This document shows positions 14,793 through 23,879 of a stretch of 64,000 bases of DNA, piece by piece (position 1 is the first letter of the stretch; each line of letters starts with the position of its first letter). A program made the translations under genes and the position numbers. The notes beneath the pieces are model-generated. The model saw only the letters and a program-made list of their open reading frames with translations, was not told the DNA's origin and ran no database searches. This stretch comes from an uncultured Collinsella sp. (lineage in GTDB: Bacteria > Actinomycetota > Coriobacteriia > Coriobacteriales > Coriobacteriaceae): contig CABUIY010000003.1 in the NCBI GenBank assembly GCA_902491765.1, positions 1 through 64,000 of the forward strand, in the 5' to 3' direction.

Positions 14793-15518
14793 GTGTCAGC
14801 TGAAAAGACGCCGTGCATCTCGGCTATCGATACGACAAACTTTGCGCGCCAGATTGTGCTGGACTTTGAGTTTGCGCCGGTGCCAAAGCAGCGCCAACGC
14901 CGTGGGCTGCGCAACGAGATTATCGAGGTCGGCGCCGTCAAGCTCGATTACCACGGCAACGTTATGGGCGAGTTCTCGCAGTTTGTGCAGACGGAATTTA
15001 CCGAAGGCGTTGCGTATCCCGTCCGCGAGCTCACAGGGATATCGGCCGTGGATACCGCGATGGCCGATCCGCTCTACATGGTGATTAAAAGGCTCAGCGA
15101 TTGGATCGGTCGCTACTCCGCCCAAGTGGTTTGCTGGAGCGGGGCAGATCGTCGACAGCTTTTGACCGAGTGCCAGGCAAAGCATATCGACCTTGCCGCA
15201 TTTCCTACGGACTGGGCCGACCTGCAGGCGTTTTGCACCTCGATTATGAGCCACGGGCGCGTCTCTTTGAGTGACGCGGCGACGTGGTTTGGCATCGAGT
15301 TCGACGAGTCGACGGGTCACGCCCACAGTGTCCTGGCCGATGCGCGCGTGACCGCCAAGCTGTTCAAGCAGGTGATGGACGGGGATTACCGCGTGAGCCC
15401 GCGCGCCCAAGAAGTCCGCCAGCGGTGGGGGATGGGCGAGCGAGCCCAAACGTGCTTTTCCAGCAAGTGCCCCGAGCTGGGCGACCTGCTGCTGAAGCTG
15501 AAGGCGGAGGGGAGGTAG
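14793..15518 (+). CDS. DnaQ-like 3'-5' exonuclease family protein
   Basis: 241 residues from a GTG start behind GGAGAAAGG. The DEDD exonuclease pattern is visible: VLDFEF near residue 22 (DxE), a central acidic motif region with Asp in CWSGADRRQLL, and HAHSVLADARVTAKLF near residue 180 (H...D). This is the fold of DNA polymerase III epsilon and of many free-standing exonucleases acting on DNA or RNA ends. It stands alone after the toxin/small-RNA region and converges on the 97-residue gene at 15564. A role in repair or RNA trimming cannot be distinguished. Confidence 0.82.
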   Translation: MSAEKTPCISAIDTTNFARQIVLDFEFAPVPKQRQRRGLRNEIIEVGAVKLDYHGNVMGEFSQFVQTEFTEGVAYPVRELTGISAVDTAMADPLYMVIKRLSDWIGRYSAQVVCWSGADRRQLLTECQAKHIDLAAFPTDWADLQAFCTSIMSHGRVSLSDAATWFGIEFDESTGHAHSVLADARVTAKLFKQVMDGDYRVSPRAQEVRQRWGMGERAQTCFSSKCPELGDLLLKLKAEGR

Positions 15519-15563
15519 GCCTTTTGAGAACGCCATTCGGTTTCGCGTGGCGGGTGCGTTCGT

Positions 15564-15857
15564 CTACACCCTCGCAATCCCACGCGCGGCACTCAGCAGC
15601 TCGTACTCCCTCTGGCTCCACTGGTGCAGCTCGGCCGTGCGCACGGCGCCGCGGCACAGGTCCAGGAACACCTCCGCGCCCTTGCAGAAGCACTCGCGTG
15701 CAAAAGCGCCAGATCCGTCCGCAACGCACGTGCCGTCGGCAAACAGCTCCCAGCTGGACGGCTCGCGCGAGTCGTCTCCGAGCAGCTTGATCTGCAGAAC
15801 ATGTGGGCCGCCAGCGGCACATGGCCCTTCTTCCAACGCCTGCACCGTAAAGCGCAT
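15564..15857 (-). CDS. Hypothetical protein, 97 residues
   Basis: I do not recognise this protein. It reads as a coherent globular sequence (VLQIKLLGDD, SSWELFADGTCVADG, CFCKGAEVFLDLCRGAVR, QWSQREYELLSAARGI) with normal composition, unlike the overlapping frames. No Shine-Dalgarno precedes the ATG. TATACT lies about 13 nt upstream on the minus strand, so the leader may be extremely short. It converges with the DnaQ-like gene. No signal peptide or membrane helix is seen. Confidence 0.55.
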   Translation of the reverse strand: MRFTVQALEEGPCAAGGPHVLQIKLLGDDSREPSSWELFADGTCVADGSGAFARECFCKGAEVFLDLCRGAVRTAELHQWSQREYELLSAARGIARV

Positions 15858-15994
15858 CTGGAGGGACAGAGTATAAAATCCGGAAAAGTGTCGAAATAGG
15901 CACCTTAAAACTTCGGAAAAGTGTAGCTGGATGACAAAACAGCACTTAGAAGCTGGTGCTGGATGCGGGATCCTGCGGCCGCCTTCAGCCCTCG

Positions 15995-16981
15995 CTACTC
16001 GTCGTCTCCGTCGTTGGGGTCGCCCTTGAGGGTGTTGATGTCCAGGTACTGGTTATCGTCCTCTTTTTGCTGGGTTTCCGACTCCGCTTGGGTGGGGCCG
16101 CGGAACAGCTGGAATCCCTCAAATGCAATGACGCCGAGCAGGGCAATGACAATGGCGATAAAGGCAACCTTGACTGCCTGCGGAAATTCCGAGAAACGCA
16201 GCGCCTTTTCCTTGGCGTAATAATCGGCGAAGCGCTCTTCGCCCGTGCTTTTGGTATACGCCGGTGCGGACGCGGCCTCCGGGTCATATTCCGGTTCGGG
16301 CGTGGCAGCGTACGGATCGTTGAGATAATCGCTCGATGCGGTGCCATAATCCTCTGTCTCGATGCGACCGTTGCCAGCATAGTCATCGGAATAATCGGAA
16401 TATGCCGCACCGCCCTCATAGTCCGCGGCGCTCGTGTTGGCGGCAAAAAGCGGGTTAACTGGAACGTCGAGCGCCGGCATGCCGGTAGAGGTCTCATCCA
16501 GATCGGCTGCAGCCCAGGAATCGTAGGCAACCTGATGGACAATGGGCTCATCGAGCCTTGCGACCGGAGGCTTGCGTGCCGCAGGAACAGGCAACTGCTG
16601 GGCGCTGTACATAACGGTGCTGTCGGCCGATTTGCCCTGCGTCGCTGCAGCGAGAAATGCCGCCGTCTCGGACGGGTCGCTTGCGGGGCGGGGAGCGGGC
16701 GTGGGCGCCGAAGTGGGTGCGGGCGTAGGCGCGGGCGTCGAAACAGGCGGCTGCGCAGGAGTCGGCGCAGATGCGGGCTTGGGCGCAAGTGCGGGATTGG
16801 GACTTGACGGGCGAGCCCCGCCGCTCATGAGTTCGTCGGTGGTCCACGGGCGATCATCCATCACGTCGTCAAGGCTCAACGAAAACAGGTCGTCTTCACT
16901 CTCATCGAACATGCGGTGCACATGTCCACCAATTGCCGGAATCAATCCGCGACCGGTGCATGATGCCTTGCTCAACGCCAT
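15995..16981 (-). CDS. Proline-rich single-pass membrane protein of unknown function
   Basis: 328 residues from ATG 16979-16981, chosen because AAAGGATGG lies just upstream; the frame extends 32 codons further without support. The N-terminus has acidic patches (MFDESEDDLFSLSLDDVMDD), then a Pro/Ala linker (PAPTPAPTSAPTPAPRP, about 100-130), a Tyr/Asp/Gly/Ala-rich middle, and one membrane helix near residues 270-295 (VKVAFIAIVIALLGVIAFEG). A short acidic tail follows. The layout suggests a cytoplasmic disordered domain anchored near the C-terminus. It is 123 bp from the next regulator gene on the same strand. Function unknown. Confidence 0.7.
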   Translation of the reverse strand: MALSKASCTGRGLIPAIGGHVHRMFDESEDDLFSLSLDDVMDDRPWTTDELMSGGARPSSPNPALAPKPASAPTPAQPPVSTPAPTPAPTSAPTPAPRPASDPSETAAFLAAATQGKSADSTVMYSAQQLPVPAARKPPVARLDEPIVHQVAYDSWAAADLDETSTGMPALDVPVNPLFAANTSAADYEGGAAYSDYSDDYAGNGRIETEDYGTASSDYLNDPYAATPEPEYDPEAASAPAYTKSTGEERFADYYAKEKALRFSEFPQAVKVAFIAIVIALLGVIAFEGFQLFRGPTQAESETQQKEDDNQYLDINTLKGDPNDGDDE

Positions 16982-17104
16982 TCTGTTCCATCCTTTCGAA
17001 ATACTAATGTCATCGATTATATGGAACTTCCCAAGCGGCTCGGTCTTGGATTCGTGCTTTCCAGAACTCGCGCCCAAAAGGGGAGGGGCAATCCAGGCGA
17101 GTGC

Positions 17105-17758
17105 CTACTTGTCGCCGGCCGCCGCCTTGGCCTCATTGAGGTAGCTATAGAAGCTGTACTTGGAGATGCCAAAGAACTCGCAGGCGCGCTCGCTCGACTT
17201 GGAAATGAGGAAGGCGCCGCGACGGTCGAGGTAGCCAATGGCGCGGATGCGCTCGTCTTTGGTCATGAGCGCCGCGGGCTTGCCCACAAACTGTTCGCAC
17301 TCGCGCAGCAGGTCTTCGAGCAGGTCGCCGATGTTTTTGGTAATGGGCTCGGGCTCGGTGTATCCCTTGTCGCCCGTGCCGGTGAGCGCGTCGAGCGAGC
17401 GCTCAAAAGCCTTCATGAGCGTAATGTCAAAGTTAATGCCCAAAATGCCGACGGGCTTGCCCTCGTCGTTGCGGATAAAGATCGTCGAGGACTTGAGCAG
17501 CTTGCCATCGGCGGTTTTGGTGAGGTATGGCTCGCGGTCGTGCACGTCGGCGGTGCCCTCGTGCATGGACTCAAGCACAATATGGCTGGGGCCGTCACCC
17601 AGTTTGCGCCCGCTGACGTGGCCGTTTTCGATCACTACGATGGAGTGGTCCACGTCCTCGGTCTCCAAGTCGTGGACGACGACTTCGCAGTTGGGGCCAA
17701 ATTGGAGCGCCAGGCCGTGTGCAAGGCGCTTATAAAACTCAATCTGTGCGGGGGTCAT
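17105..17758 (-). CDS. YheO/DauR-type PAS-HTH transcriptional regulator
   Basis: 217 residues, full length for the family. The YheO PAS-like domain (about 1-115) includes EVVVHDLETEDVDHSIVVIENG and TIFIRNDEGKPVGILGINFD; the C-terminal DauR-type helix-turn-helix (about 160-217) includes RRGAFLISKSSERACEFFGISKYSFYSYL. Start ATG 17758 follows GGAAGG. It is divergent from ygeX across 277 bp, so it most likely controls the ygeX-ygeY-ygeW half of the purine cluster. It is a paralogue of the regulator at 1-527. The effector is unknown; a purine or amino acid ligand is a reasonable guess. Confidence 0.9.
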   Translation of the reverse strand: MTPAQIEFYKRLAHGLALQFGPNCEVVVHDLETEDVDHSIVVIENGHVSGRKLGDGPSHIVLESMHEGTADVHDREPYLTKTADGKLLKSSTIFIRNDEGKPVGILGINFDITLMKAFERSLDALTGTGDKGYTEPEPITKNIGDLLEDLLRECEQFVGKPAALMTKDERIRAIGYLDRRGAFLISKSSERACEFFGISKYSFYSYLNEAKAAAGDK

Positions 17759-18035
17759 AGGTGCCTTCCTAAAAATTAGTTTGGGCTCACTTTGCCATAA
17801 ACCCCACTTGTTCGCAAATAACGAAAGCGTCGCTGCGTTATGTAACCGTTCGTCGGCGAAAAGGTACCGATTACGGCAACAAACAATTTGTTAGGTTTTC
17901 CAATCAAAAAGTGTGATAGAACAGTGCTAACAAACTTTTTGTTTGGCATCCACATAAAAGTTCAGTCGCATGAATGGGAATGGGCTGAAACGCGTATGCG
18001 GGGGCCGGCAAGAGAGAACTTAAGGAGTTCACCGT
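17759..18035. promoter_or_regulatory. Divergent control region between regulator and ygeX
   Basis: AT-rich 277 bp. An inverted pair TTTGTTAG (17887-17894) and CTAACAAA (17927-17934) has centres 40 bp apart, about four helical turns. A near-palindrome GTTATGTAAC at 17837-17846 shares the TTAyGTAA core with the palindrome at 617-628 beside the paralogous regulator. These are candidate regulator sites; none is proven. AAGGAG precedes the ygeX start. Confidence 0.5.
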
Positions 18036-19250
18036 ATGGCCGATAAGATCCAGTGGGCGGGCAACACGATGCCCAAGAGCGATGACAAGCACTTGGGAAT
18101 CATGAGCCTCGACCACGTGAAGAAGGCCCGTGCCTTCCACCAGTCGTTCCCCCAGTACACCGTCACTCCGCTTGCCCGCCTGGATGGCCAGGCCGCGCGC
18201 CTGGGCCTGTCCAACCTGTGCGTTAAGGACGAGAGCTATCGCTTTGGCCTCAACGCCTTTAAGGTTCTGGGCGGTTCGTTTGCCATGGCCAACTACATTG
18301 CCGACGAGACTGGCAAGGACGTTGCCGAGTGCACCTTCGATTACCTGACCTCCGATCAGCTTGCCAAGGACTTTGGCCAGGCTACCTTCTTTACCGCCAC
18401 CGACGGCAACCATGGCCGCGGTGTGGCATGGGCTGCCAACAAGCTGGGCCAGAAGGCCGTCGTGCACATGCCCAAGGGTTCCACCAAGCCCCGCTTCGAT
18501 AACATCGCTGCCGAGGGCGCCACGGTGACCATCGAAGAGGTCAACTACGACGAGTGCGTGCGCATGGCCGCCGCCGAGGCCGATGCCTGCGAGCGCGGCG
18601 TCATCGTTCAGGACACCGCCTGGGAGGGCTACGAGAAGATTCCGTCCTGGATCATGGAGGGCTACGGCACCATGGCTTCCGAGGCTGCCGAGCAGCTGCG
18701 CGAGATGGCCATCAACCGCCCGACGCACGTCTTTGTCCAGGCTGGCGTAGGCTCGCTCGCTGGCGCCGTGGTGGGCTACTTCACCAACCTGTATCCCGAT
18801 AACCCGCCCACCTTTGTCGTGGTCGAGTGCGCTCCTGCCGCCTGCCTGTACAAGGGCGCTGCCGCCGGCGACGGCGACCCGCGCATCGTGGACGGCGACA
18901 TGCCCTCCATCATGGCCGGCCTGTGCTGCGGCGAGCCCAACATCCTGGGCTGGGATATCCTGCGCAACCACACCACCGCCTTCGTGTCCTGCCCCGACTG
19001 GGTTACTGCTCGCGGCATGCGCACCCTGGGTGCTCCCGAGAAGGGTGACCCGCGCGTCATCTCCGGCGAGTCCGGCGCGGTGACCACCGGCCTGGTCGAG
19101 ACCCTCATGCTCGATCCCGAGTACGCCGAGCTCAAAGAGCTCATCGGCCTGGACAAGACGAGCTCCGTGCTCTGCTTCTCCACGGAAGGTGACACGGATC
19201 CGGATCAGTACCGTCGCATCGTCTGGGAGGGCGAATACCCCACTTGCTAA
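18036..19250 (+). CDS. ygeX: Diaminopropionate ammonia-lyase
   Basis: 404 residues, matching E. coli YgeX (~398). A PLP fold type II enzyme: the lysine motif ESYRFGLNAFKVLGGSFAM holds the Schiff-base Lys near residue 77, and TDGNHGRGVAWAA is the conserved Asn/Gly loop. It splits 2,3-diaminopropionate into pyruvate and two ammonia. In purine-degrading clusters this supplies carbon and nitrogen from the opened ring. First gene of the second half-cluster and preceded by AAGGAG; ygeY follows after 72 bp. Confidence 0.95.
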   Translation: MADKIQWAGNTMPKSDDKHLGIMSLDHVKKARAFHQSFPQYTVTPLARLDGQAARLGLSNLCVKDESYRFGLNAFKVLGGSFAMANYIADETGKDVAECTFDYLTSDQLAKDFGQATFFTATDGNHGRGVAWAANKLGQKAVVHMPKGSTKPRFDNIAAEGATVTIEEVNYDECVRMAAAEADACERGVIVQDTAWEGYEKIPSWIMEGYGTMASEAAEQLREMAINRPTHVFVQAGVGSLAGAVVGYFTNLYPDNPPTFVVVECAPAACLYKGAAAGDGDPRIVDGDMPSIMAGLCCGEPNILGWDILRNHTTAFVSCPDWVTARGMRTLGAPEKGDPRVISGESGAVTTGLVETLMLDPEYAELKELIGLDKTSSVLCFSTEGDTDPDQYRRIVWEGEYPTC

Positions 19251-19322
19251 TACTGGGTGGAGTAAATAGGTATCGCTCCGCCACCTCACAGGTAGATTCC
19301 TTCGTTTGAAAGGTTATGAATA

Positions 19323-20708
19323 ATGGCTAAAGAACTCGATTTCGACGCTATCAAGGCTGCTGCTGAGTCCCATCGTGCTGATATGACTCGCTTCCTGCGC
19401 GCTATGATCAGCCATCCCTCTGAGTCTTGCGAGGAGGGTGAGGTTGTCGCCTGCATCAAGGCCGAGATGGAGAGCCTTGGCTATGACGAGGTCAAGGTCG
19501 ACGGCCTGGGCAACGTTATGGGCTTTATGGGCGAGGGCGACAAGATCATCGCCATCGACTCTCACATCGACACCGTCGGCATCGGCAACATCGAGAACTG
19601 GGACGCCGATCCCTATGAGGGCTACGAGACCGACGAGATCATCTACGGCCGCGGCGGCTCCGACCAGGAGGGTGGCATGGCTTCTGCTACCTACGCTGCC
19701 AAGATGATGAAGGACATGGGCCTCATCCCCGAAGGCTACAAGATCATGGTCGTCGGCACCGTCCAGGAAGAGGACTGCGACGGCATGTGCTGGCAGTACA
19801 TCTACAACAAGGACGGCATTAAGCCCGAGTTCGTCATTTCCACCGAGCCCACCGACGGTGGCATCTATCGCGGTCACCGCGGCCGCATGGAGATCCGCGT
19901 CGACGTTCATGGCACCTCCTGCCACGGCTCCGCTCCCGACCGCGGCGACAACGCCATTTACAAGATGGCCGACATCATCGCCGACGTCCGCGCCCTCAAC
20001 AACAACGGCTGCGACGAGTCGACCGACATCAAGGGCCTCGTCAAGATGCTCGACCCCAAGTACAACCCCGAGCACTTCGAGGACGCCCGCTTCCTGGGCC
20101 GCGGCACCTGCACCGTCAGCCAGATCTTCTACACCAGCCCCAGCCGCTGCGCTGTCGCTGACTCCTGCGCCATCTCCATCGACCGTCGCATGACCGCCGG
20201 CGAGACCTGGGAGTCCTGCCTGGACGAGATCCGCAACCTGCCGGCAGCCAAGAAGTACGGCGACGACGTGAAGGTCTCCATGTACATGTACGACCGTCCG
20301 TCCTGGACCGGCGAGGTCTACGAGACCGAGGCTTACTTCCCCACGTGGATCAACAAGGAGACCGCTCCGCACGTCAAGGCCCTCGTCGACGCCCATAAGG
20401 CTATGTTCGGTGACGAGCGCATCGGCTGCGAGCCCAGCATGGACAAGCGCACCGGTCGTCCGCTGTGCGACAAGTGGACCTTCTCCACGAACTGCGTTTC
20501 CATCCAGGGCCGCTATGGCATCCCCTGCGTCGGCTTTGGCCCGGGTGCCGAGTCTCAGGCTCACGCTCCCAACGAGGTCACCTACAAGGACGACCTGGTC
20601 ACCGCTGCCGCCATGTATGTGGCTGCCCTGAACCTCTACGATCCGAGCCAGGCCGATGGCGATGCCACCGTGTTCCGCGCCGGTCTGACCAACAACAAGA
20701 TCGACTAG
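19323..20708 (+). CDS. ygeY: YgeY-family selenium metabolism-linked hydrolase (M20 peptidase fold)
   Basis: 461 residues. M20 metallohydrolase motifs are present: DSHIDTVG (metal His/Asp, about residue 80), GRGGSDQEGGMASA, and TVQEEDCDG with the catalytic Glu pair (about 145). YgeY members occur with ygeX and ygeW in selenium-linked purine clusters and probably hydrolyse an amide or ureido intermediate to diaminopropionate. It has its own ribosome-binding site (GAAAGG). The exact substrate remains inferred from context. Confidence 0.92.
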   Translation: MAKELDFDAIKAAAESHRADMTRFLRAMISHPSESCEEGEVVACIKAEMESLGYDEVKVDGLGNVMGFMGEGDKIIAIDSHIDTVGIGNIENWDADPYEGYETDEIIYGRGGSDQEGGMASATYAAKMMKDMGLIPEGYKIMVVGTVQEEDCDGMCWQYIYNKDGIKPEFVISTEPTDGGIYRGHRGRMEIRVDVHGTSCHGSAPDRGDNAIYKMADIIADVRALNNNGCDESTDIKGLVKMLDPKYNPEHFEDARFLGRGTCTVSQIFYTSPSRCAVADSCAISIDRRMTAGETWESCLDEIRNLPAAKKYGDDVKVSMYMYDRPSWTGEVYETEAYFPTWINKETAPHVKALVDAHKAMFGDERIGCEPSMDKRTGRPLCDKWTFSTNCVSIQGRYGIPCVGFGPGAESQAHAPNEVTYKDDLVTAAAMYVAALNLYDPSQADGDATVFRAGLTNNKID

Positions 20709-20909
20709 TCCCATTCCTCGATCTTGTTGAGCCGGGGGCAGTTTATGCCCCCGGCGCCTCCTGTTGACTTGGGGCCCGCGGTCGTTATCTCCCATGCTTC
20801 CTCGACGGTGGCGGGTCCTCGTCATAGTGCTCGGCATGTTCTAGCCACACGCGCATGCCGGAGCGCATCTACTCATTGCGATCGTTTCACCTTTAGAAAG
20901 GACATTTAC

Positions 20910-22112
20910 ATGGACGCCAAGTTTACCGAGCTCGTCGAGCAGCTGAACGGCCTCGATTTTAAGGGTATGTACGGCAGCGACTTCCTGCACACCTGGGATA
21001 AGACCACCGATGAGCTCAAGGCGCTCTACATCGTCGCCGACGCTCTGCGCGAGCTGCGCGAGAACAACGTTTCGTCCAAGATCTTCGATTCGGGCCTGGC
21101 CGTCTCGCTGTTCCGCGACAACTCCACCCGTACGCGCTTCTCCTTCTCTAAGGCTGCCAACCTGCTCGGCCTTGAGCTGCAGGACCTGGACGAGAAGAAG
21201 TCCCAGATCGCTCACGGCGAGACCGTCCGCGAGACCGCTACCATGATCTCCTTCATGGCCGACGTCATCGGCATCCGCGACGACATGTACATCGGCAAGG
21301 GCGACGCCTACATGGCTGAGGTCTCCGAGTCTGTCCAGCAGGCTTACGAGGATGGCGTTCTGGATCACCGTCCCACGCTCATCTCCCTGCAGTCCGACTC
21401 CGATCACCCCACGCAGTCCTCTGCCGACATGCTCTACCTTATCAACGAGTTTGGCGGCCTCGAGAACCTCAAGGGCAAGAAGGTTGCCGTCACCTGGGCC
21501 TATTCGCCCTCTTACGGCAAGCCGCTGTCCTGCCCGCAGTCGCTGATCAGCCTGCTGCCCCGCTTTGGCATGGACGTCACCCTGGCTCACCCCGAGGGCT
21601 ACGACCTCATGCCCGAGGTCGTCGAGCGCGCCAAGGGCTATGCCGCCGAGTCCGGCACCACCTTTAAGCAGGTCAACACCATGGCCGAGGCCTTCGAGGG
21701 CGCCGACATCGTGATCCCCAAGAGCTGGGCTCCGTTTGCCGCCATGGAGAAGCGTACCAACCTGTACGCCGAGGGCGACGACGCCGGTATCGCTGCGCTC
21801 GAGAAGGAGCTGCTCGCTCAGAACGCTACGCATCAGGATTGGTGCTCCACGACAGAGCTCATGGAGAAGACCGCCAACGGCCAGGACACCATCTTTATGC
21901 ACCCGCTGCCCGCCGACATCTCCGGTGTCTCCTGCGAGCACGGCGAGGTCAACGCCGACGTCTTCGACATGCACCGCGTGGGCATGTACAAGGAGGCCAG
22001 CTACAAGCCGTACGCCATCGCAGCCATGATGTTCCTGCAGAAGGTTGCCGATCCCGCCGCTACCCTCAAGGCCCTCGACGAGCGCAACACCGCCCGTTGG
22101 TTCCAGGCCTAA
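20910..22112 (+). CDS. ygeW: Knotted carbamoyltransferase YgeW
   Basis: 400 residues (E. coli YgeW is ~396). Start ATG 20910 follows AGAAAGGA; the frame runs upstream through non-coding sequence. Carbamoyl-phosphate binding motifs DNSTRTRFSFSKA (about 70), HPTQSSADML (about 168) and HPLPADISG (about 330) mark the aspartate/ornithine carbamoyltransferase superfamily. YgeW probably works in reverse, phosphorolysing a carbamoylated intermediate to carbamoyl phosphate for the kinase encoded 14 bp downstream. The carbamoyl acceptor is unknown. Confidence 0.93.
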   Translation: MDAKFTELVEQLNGLDFKGMYGSDFLHTWDKTTDELKALYIVADALRELRENNVSSKIFDSGLAVSLFRDNSTRTRFSFSKAANLLGLELQDLDEKKSQIAHGETVRETATMISFMADVIGIRDDMYIGKGDAYMAEVSESVQQAYEDGVLDHRPTLISLQSDSDHPTQSSADMLYLINEFGGLENLKGKKVAVTWAYSPSYGKPLSCPQSLISLLPRFGMDVTLAHPEGYDLMPEVVERAKGYAAESGTTFKQVNTMAEAFEGADIVIPKSWAPFAAMEKRTNLYAEGDDAGIAALEKELLAQNATHQDWCSTTELMEKTANGQDTIFMHPLPADISGVSCEHGEVNADVFDMHRVGMYKEASYKPYAIAAMMFLQKVADPAATLKALDERNTARWFQA

Positions 22113-22126
22113 AGCTGGGCTGAGAA

Positions 22127-23077
22127 ATGGCTAAGCGTATCGTTGTCGCCCTGGGCGGAAACGCCCTCGGCGCCAACCTTCCCGAGCAGATGGAGGCCGT
22201 CAAGACGACTTCCAAGGCTATCGTCGACCTGATCGAGGAGGGCAACGAGGTCGTCGTCGTGCATGGCAACGGTCCCCAGGTGGGCATGATCGCCAACGCG
22301 ATGGCTGAGCTCACGCGCTCTAATCCTCAGAAGTACGTTCCCTGCCCCTTGTCCGTTTGCGGCGCCATGAGCCAGGGCTACATTGGCTATGACCTGCAAA
22401 ATGCGCTGCGCGAGGAAATGCTCGACCGCAATATCGACAAGGGTGTCGCCACCGTGCTCACCCAGGTCGAGGTTGCGGCAGACGACCCGGCCTTTGCCGA
22501 CCCGGTCAAGCCGATTGGTCCGTGGATGAGCGAGACCGAGGCCAAGGAGCTGGAGGCCGACCGCGGCTACCAGTTCATCCACGACGAGAAGCAGGGCTTC
22601 CGTCGCGTGGTTGCCTCGCCCAAGCCCGTGAACATCGTCGAGCTCGACACCATTAAGTCGCTCGTCGAGTCCAACCATGTGGTGATCTCCTGCGGCGGCG
22701 GTGGCATTCCCGTCACCAAGGCCCAGGGCAACCACCTTAAGGGCGCTGCCGCCGTCATCGATAAGGACTTTGCGGCCGAGAAGCTCGCCGAGCAGCTCGA
22801 TGCCGATGCCCTGGTTATCCTGACGGCCGTGGAGAAGGTTGCCATTGGCTTTGGCACCGACCACGAGCAGTGGCTCGACACGCTGACCGCGGCTGACGTA
22901 AAGCGTCTGTCCGAGGCCAACGAGTTCGGTCGCGGCTCCATGCTGCCCAAGGTTCAGGCCGCCTCGACGTTTGCCGAGAGCAAGCCGGGCCGCACGGCGC
23001 TCATCACACTGCTCGAGAAGGCGCGCGATGGCCTTGCCGGCAAGACCGGTACCACGTTTACCGGCGACGCTGAGTAG
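22127..23077 (+). CDS. arcC: Carbamate kinase
   Basis: 316 residues, standard length. The N-terminal ALGGNALG, GNGPQVG and CGGGGIPV motifs and the C-terminal GSMLPKVQAA identify the amino acid kinase family carbamate kinase. It would make ATP from carbamoyl phosphate and ADP, the energy-yielding step of the pathway. It starts 14 bp after ygeW and is followed by a terminator at 23096, so ygeX-ygeY-ygeW-arcC looks like one unit. An equivalent in E. coli is yqeA. Confidence 0.95.
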   Translation: MAKRIVVALGGNALGANLPEQMEAVKTTSKAIVDLIEEGNEVVVVHGNGPQVGMIANAMAELTRSNPQKYVPCPLSVCGAMSQGYIGYDLQNALREEMLDRNIDKGVATVLTQVEVAADDPAFADPVKPIGPWMSETEAKELEADRGYQFIHDEKQGFRRVVASPKPVNIVELDTIKSLVESNHVVISCGGGGIPVTKAQGNHLKGAAAVIDKDFAAEKLAEQLDADALVILTAVEKVAIGFGTDHEQWLDTLTAADVKRLSEANEFGRGSMLPKVQAASTFAESKPGRTALITLLEKARDGLAGKTGTTFTGDAE

Positions 23078-23095
23078 GCATATCTGCACCATTGA

Positions 23096-23129
23096 GGAGG
23101 GTGCCCTGCGTCGCGGGGTGCCCTCCTTT
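23096..23129 (+). terminator. Intrinsic terminator after carbamate kinase
   Basis: GGAGGGTGCCC pairs with GGGTGCCCTCC through two central G-U pairs, followed by TTTG. It separates the ygeX-arcC unit from the cofactor/hydantoinase genes. Confidence 0.7.
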
Positions 23130-23255
23130 GTGCTATGGAGAGCCAAGGGGCGTTCGCTGGAAAAACGAGCGCATACCTGTTCCGACGGAGTGCGAGCTTG
23201 GTATGGTGGGTATAGCAACTATGGTGTCCAAGGCAGCCAGGGGAGGTTTGCGGAG

Positions 23256-23870
23256 ATGAAACTTGGATGCGTCATTATGGCTTCGGGCGAGGGCAAGCGG
23301 TTTGGCTCTAACAAGATGCTTGCCGATATCTATGGCGAGCCGCTGATTGCCCGGACCATCGATTCGGTTCCCCGGGGCTTTGACGTCGTGGTTTCGACGC
23401 GTTGGCCCGAGGTCGCTCAGATTTGCGAGGACAAGCATTGCCCGTGCGTGCTGCACGATGGCGAGCTGCGCAGCGAAAGCGTCCGTGCGGGCCTTTCGTG
23501 GGGAGTCGAACGCAACTGGAAAGGTTGCCTCTTTTTGCCGGGCGACCAGCCGCTCGTGAGTTCGGATTCTTTTGAGGCTATGGTTCGTGCATTTGACGAG
23601 CGTGGCCGCAAGCATCCGGTGCGTCTTGCGTGCAACGGTGAGCCTTCGAGCCCGGTGCTCTTTCCGGCGGAACTATTCGATGCGCTTATGTGTCTTGAGG
23701 GCAAGGACGGCGGCGGTTCGATCCTCAAGGGCCGTACCGATGTGGTGTTGGTCGAGGCGCGTTCCTACGAGCTGTGGGACGTCGATACCGTCAAGGGACA
23801 GCGACGCATAACGGAGCATATTGCCGCCTGCTCGTATTTTGATCGCGTGGCCAACTGCATCAATCAATAA
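23256..23870 (+). CDS. mocA: MocA-like molybdenum cofactor cytidylyltransferase
   Basis: 204 residues from ATG 23256 after GGGAGG; the same frame extends back into arcC but without support. N-terminal VIMASGEGKRFGSNKML is the nucleotidyltransferase signature (LAAGxSxRxGxxK-like), and FLPGDQPLVSSD carries the conserved metal Asp. It would attach CMP to molybdopterin for the XdhD-like hydroxylase. It is followed after 9 bp by hyuA. Relatives in E. coli are MocA and YgfJ of the same cluster. Confidence 0.85.
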   Translation: MKLGCVIMASGEGKRFGSNKMLADIYGEPLIARTIDSVPRGFDVVVSTRWPEVAQICEDKHCPCVLHDGELRSESVRAGLSWGVERNWKGCLFLPGDQPLVSSDSFEAMVRAFDERGRKHPVRLACNGEPSSPVLFPAELFDALMCLEGKDGGGSILKGRTDVVLVEARSYELWDVDTVKGQRRITEHIAACSYFDRVANCINQ

Positions 23871-23879
23871 GGAGCAATT

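Noticed and set aside
10255..17104. Prophage or integrative element
   Set aside because: No integrase, portal, terminase or attachment-site repeats; only two nuclease-type genes, small RNAs and hypotheticals.
22971..23255. N-terminal extension of the MocA-like protein
   Set aside because: The upstream part of the frame runs through the arcC end and its terminator; GGGAGG and family length favour ATG 23256.
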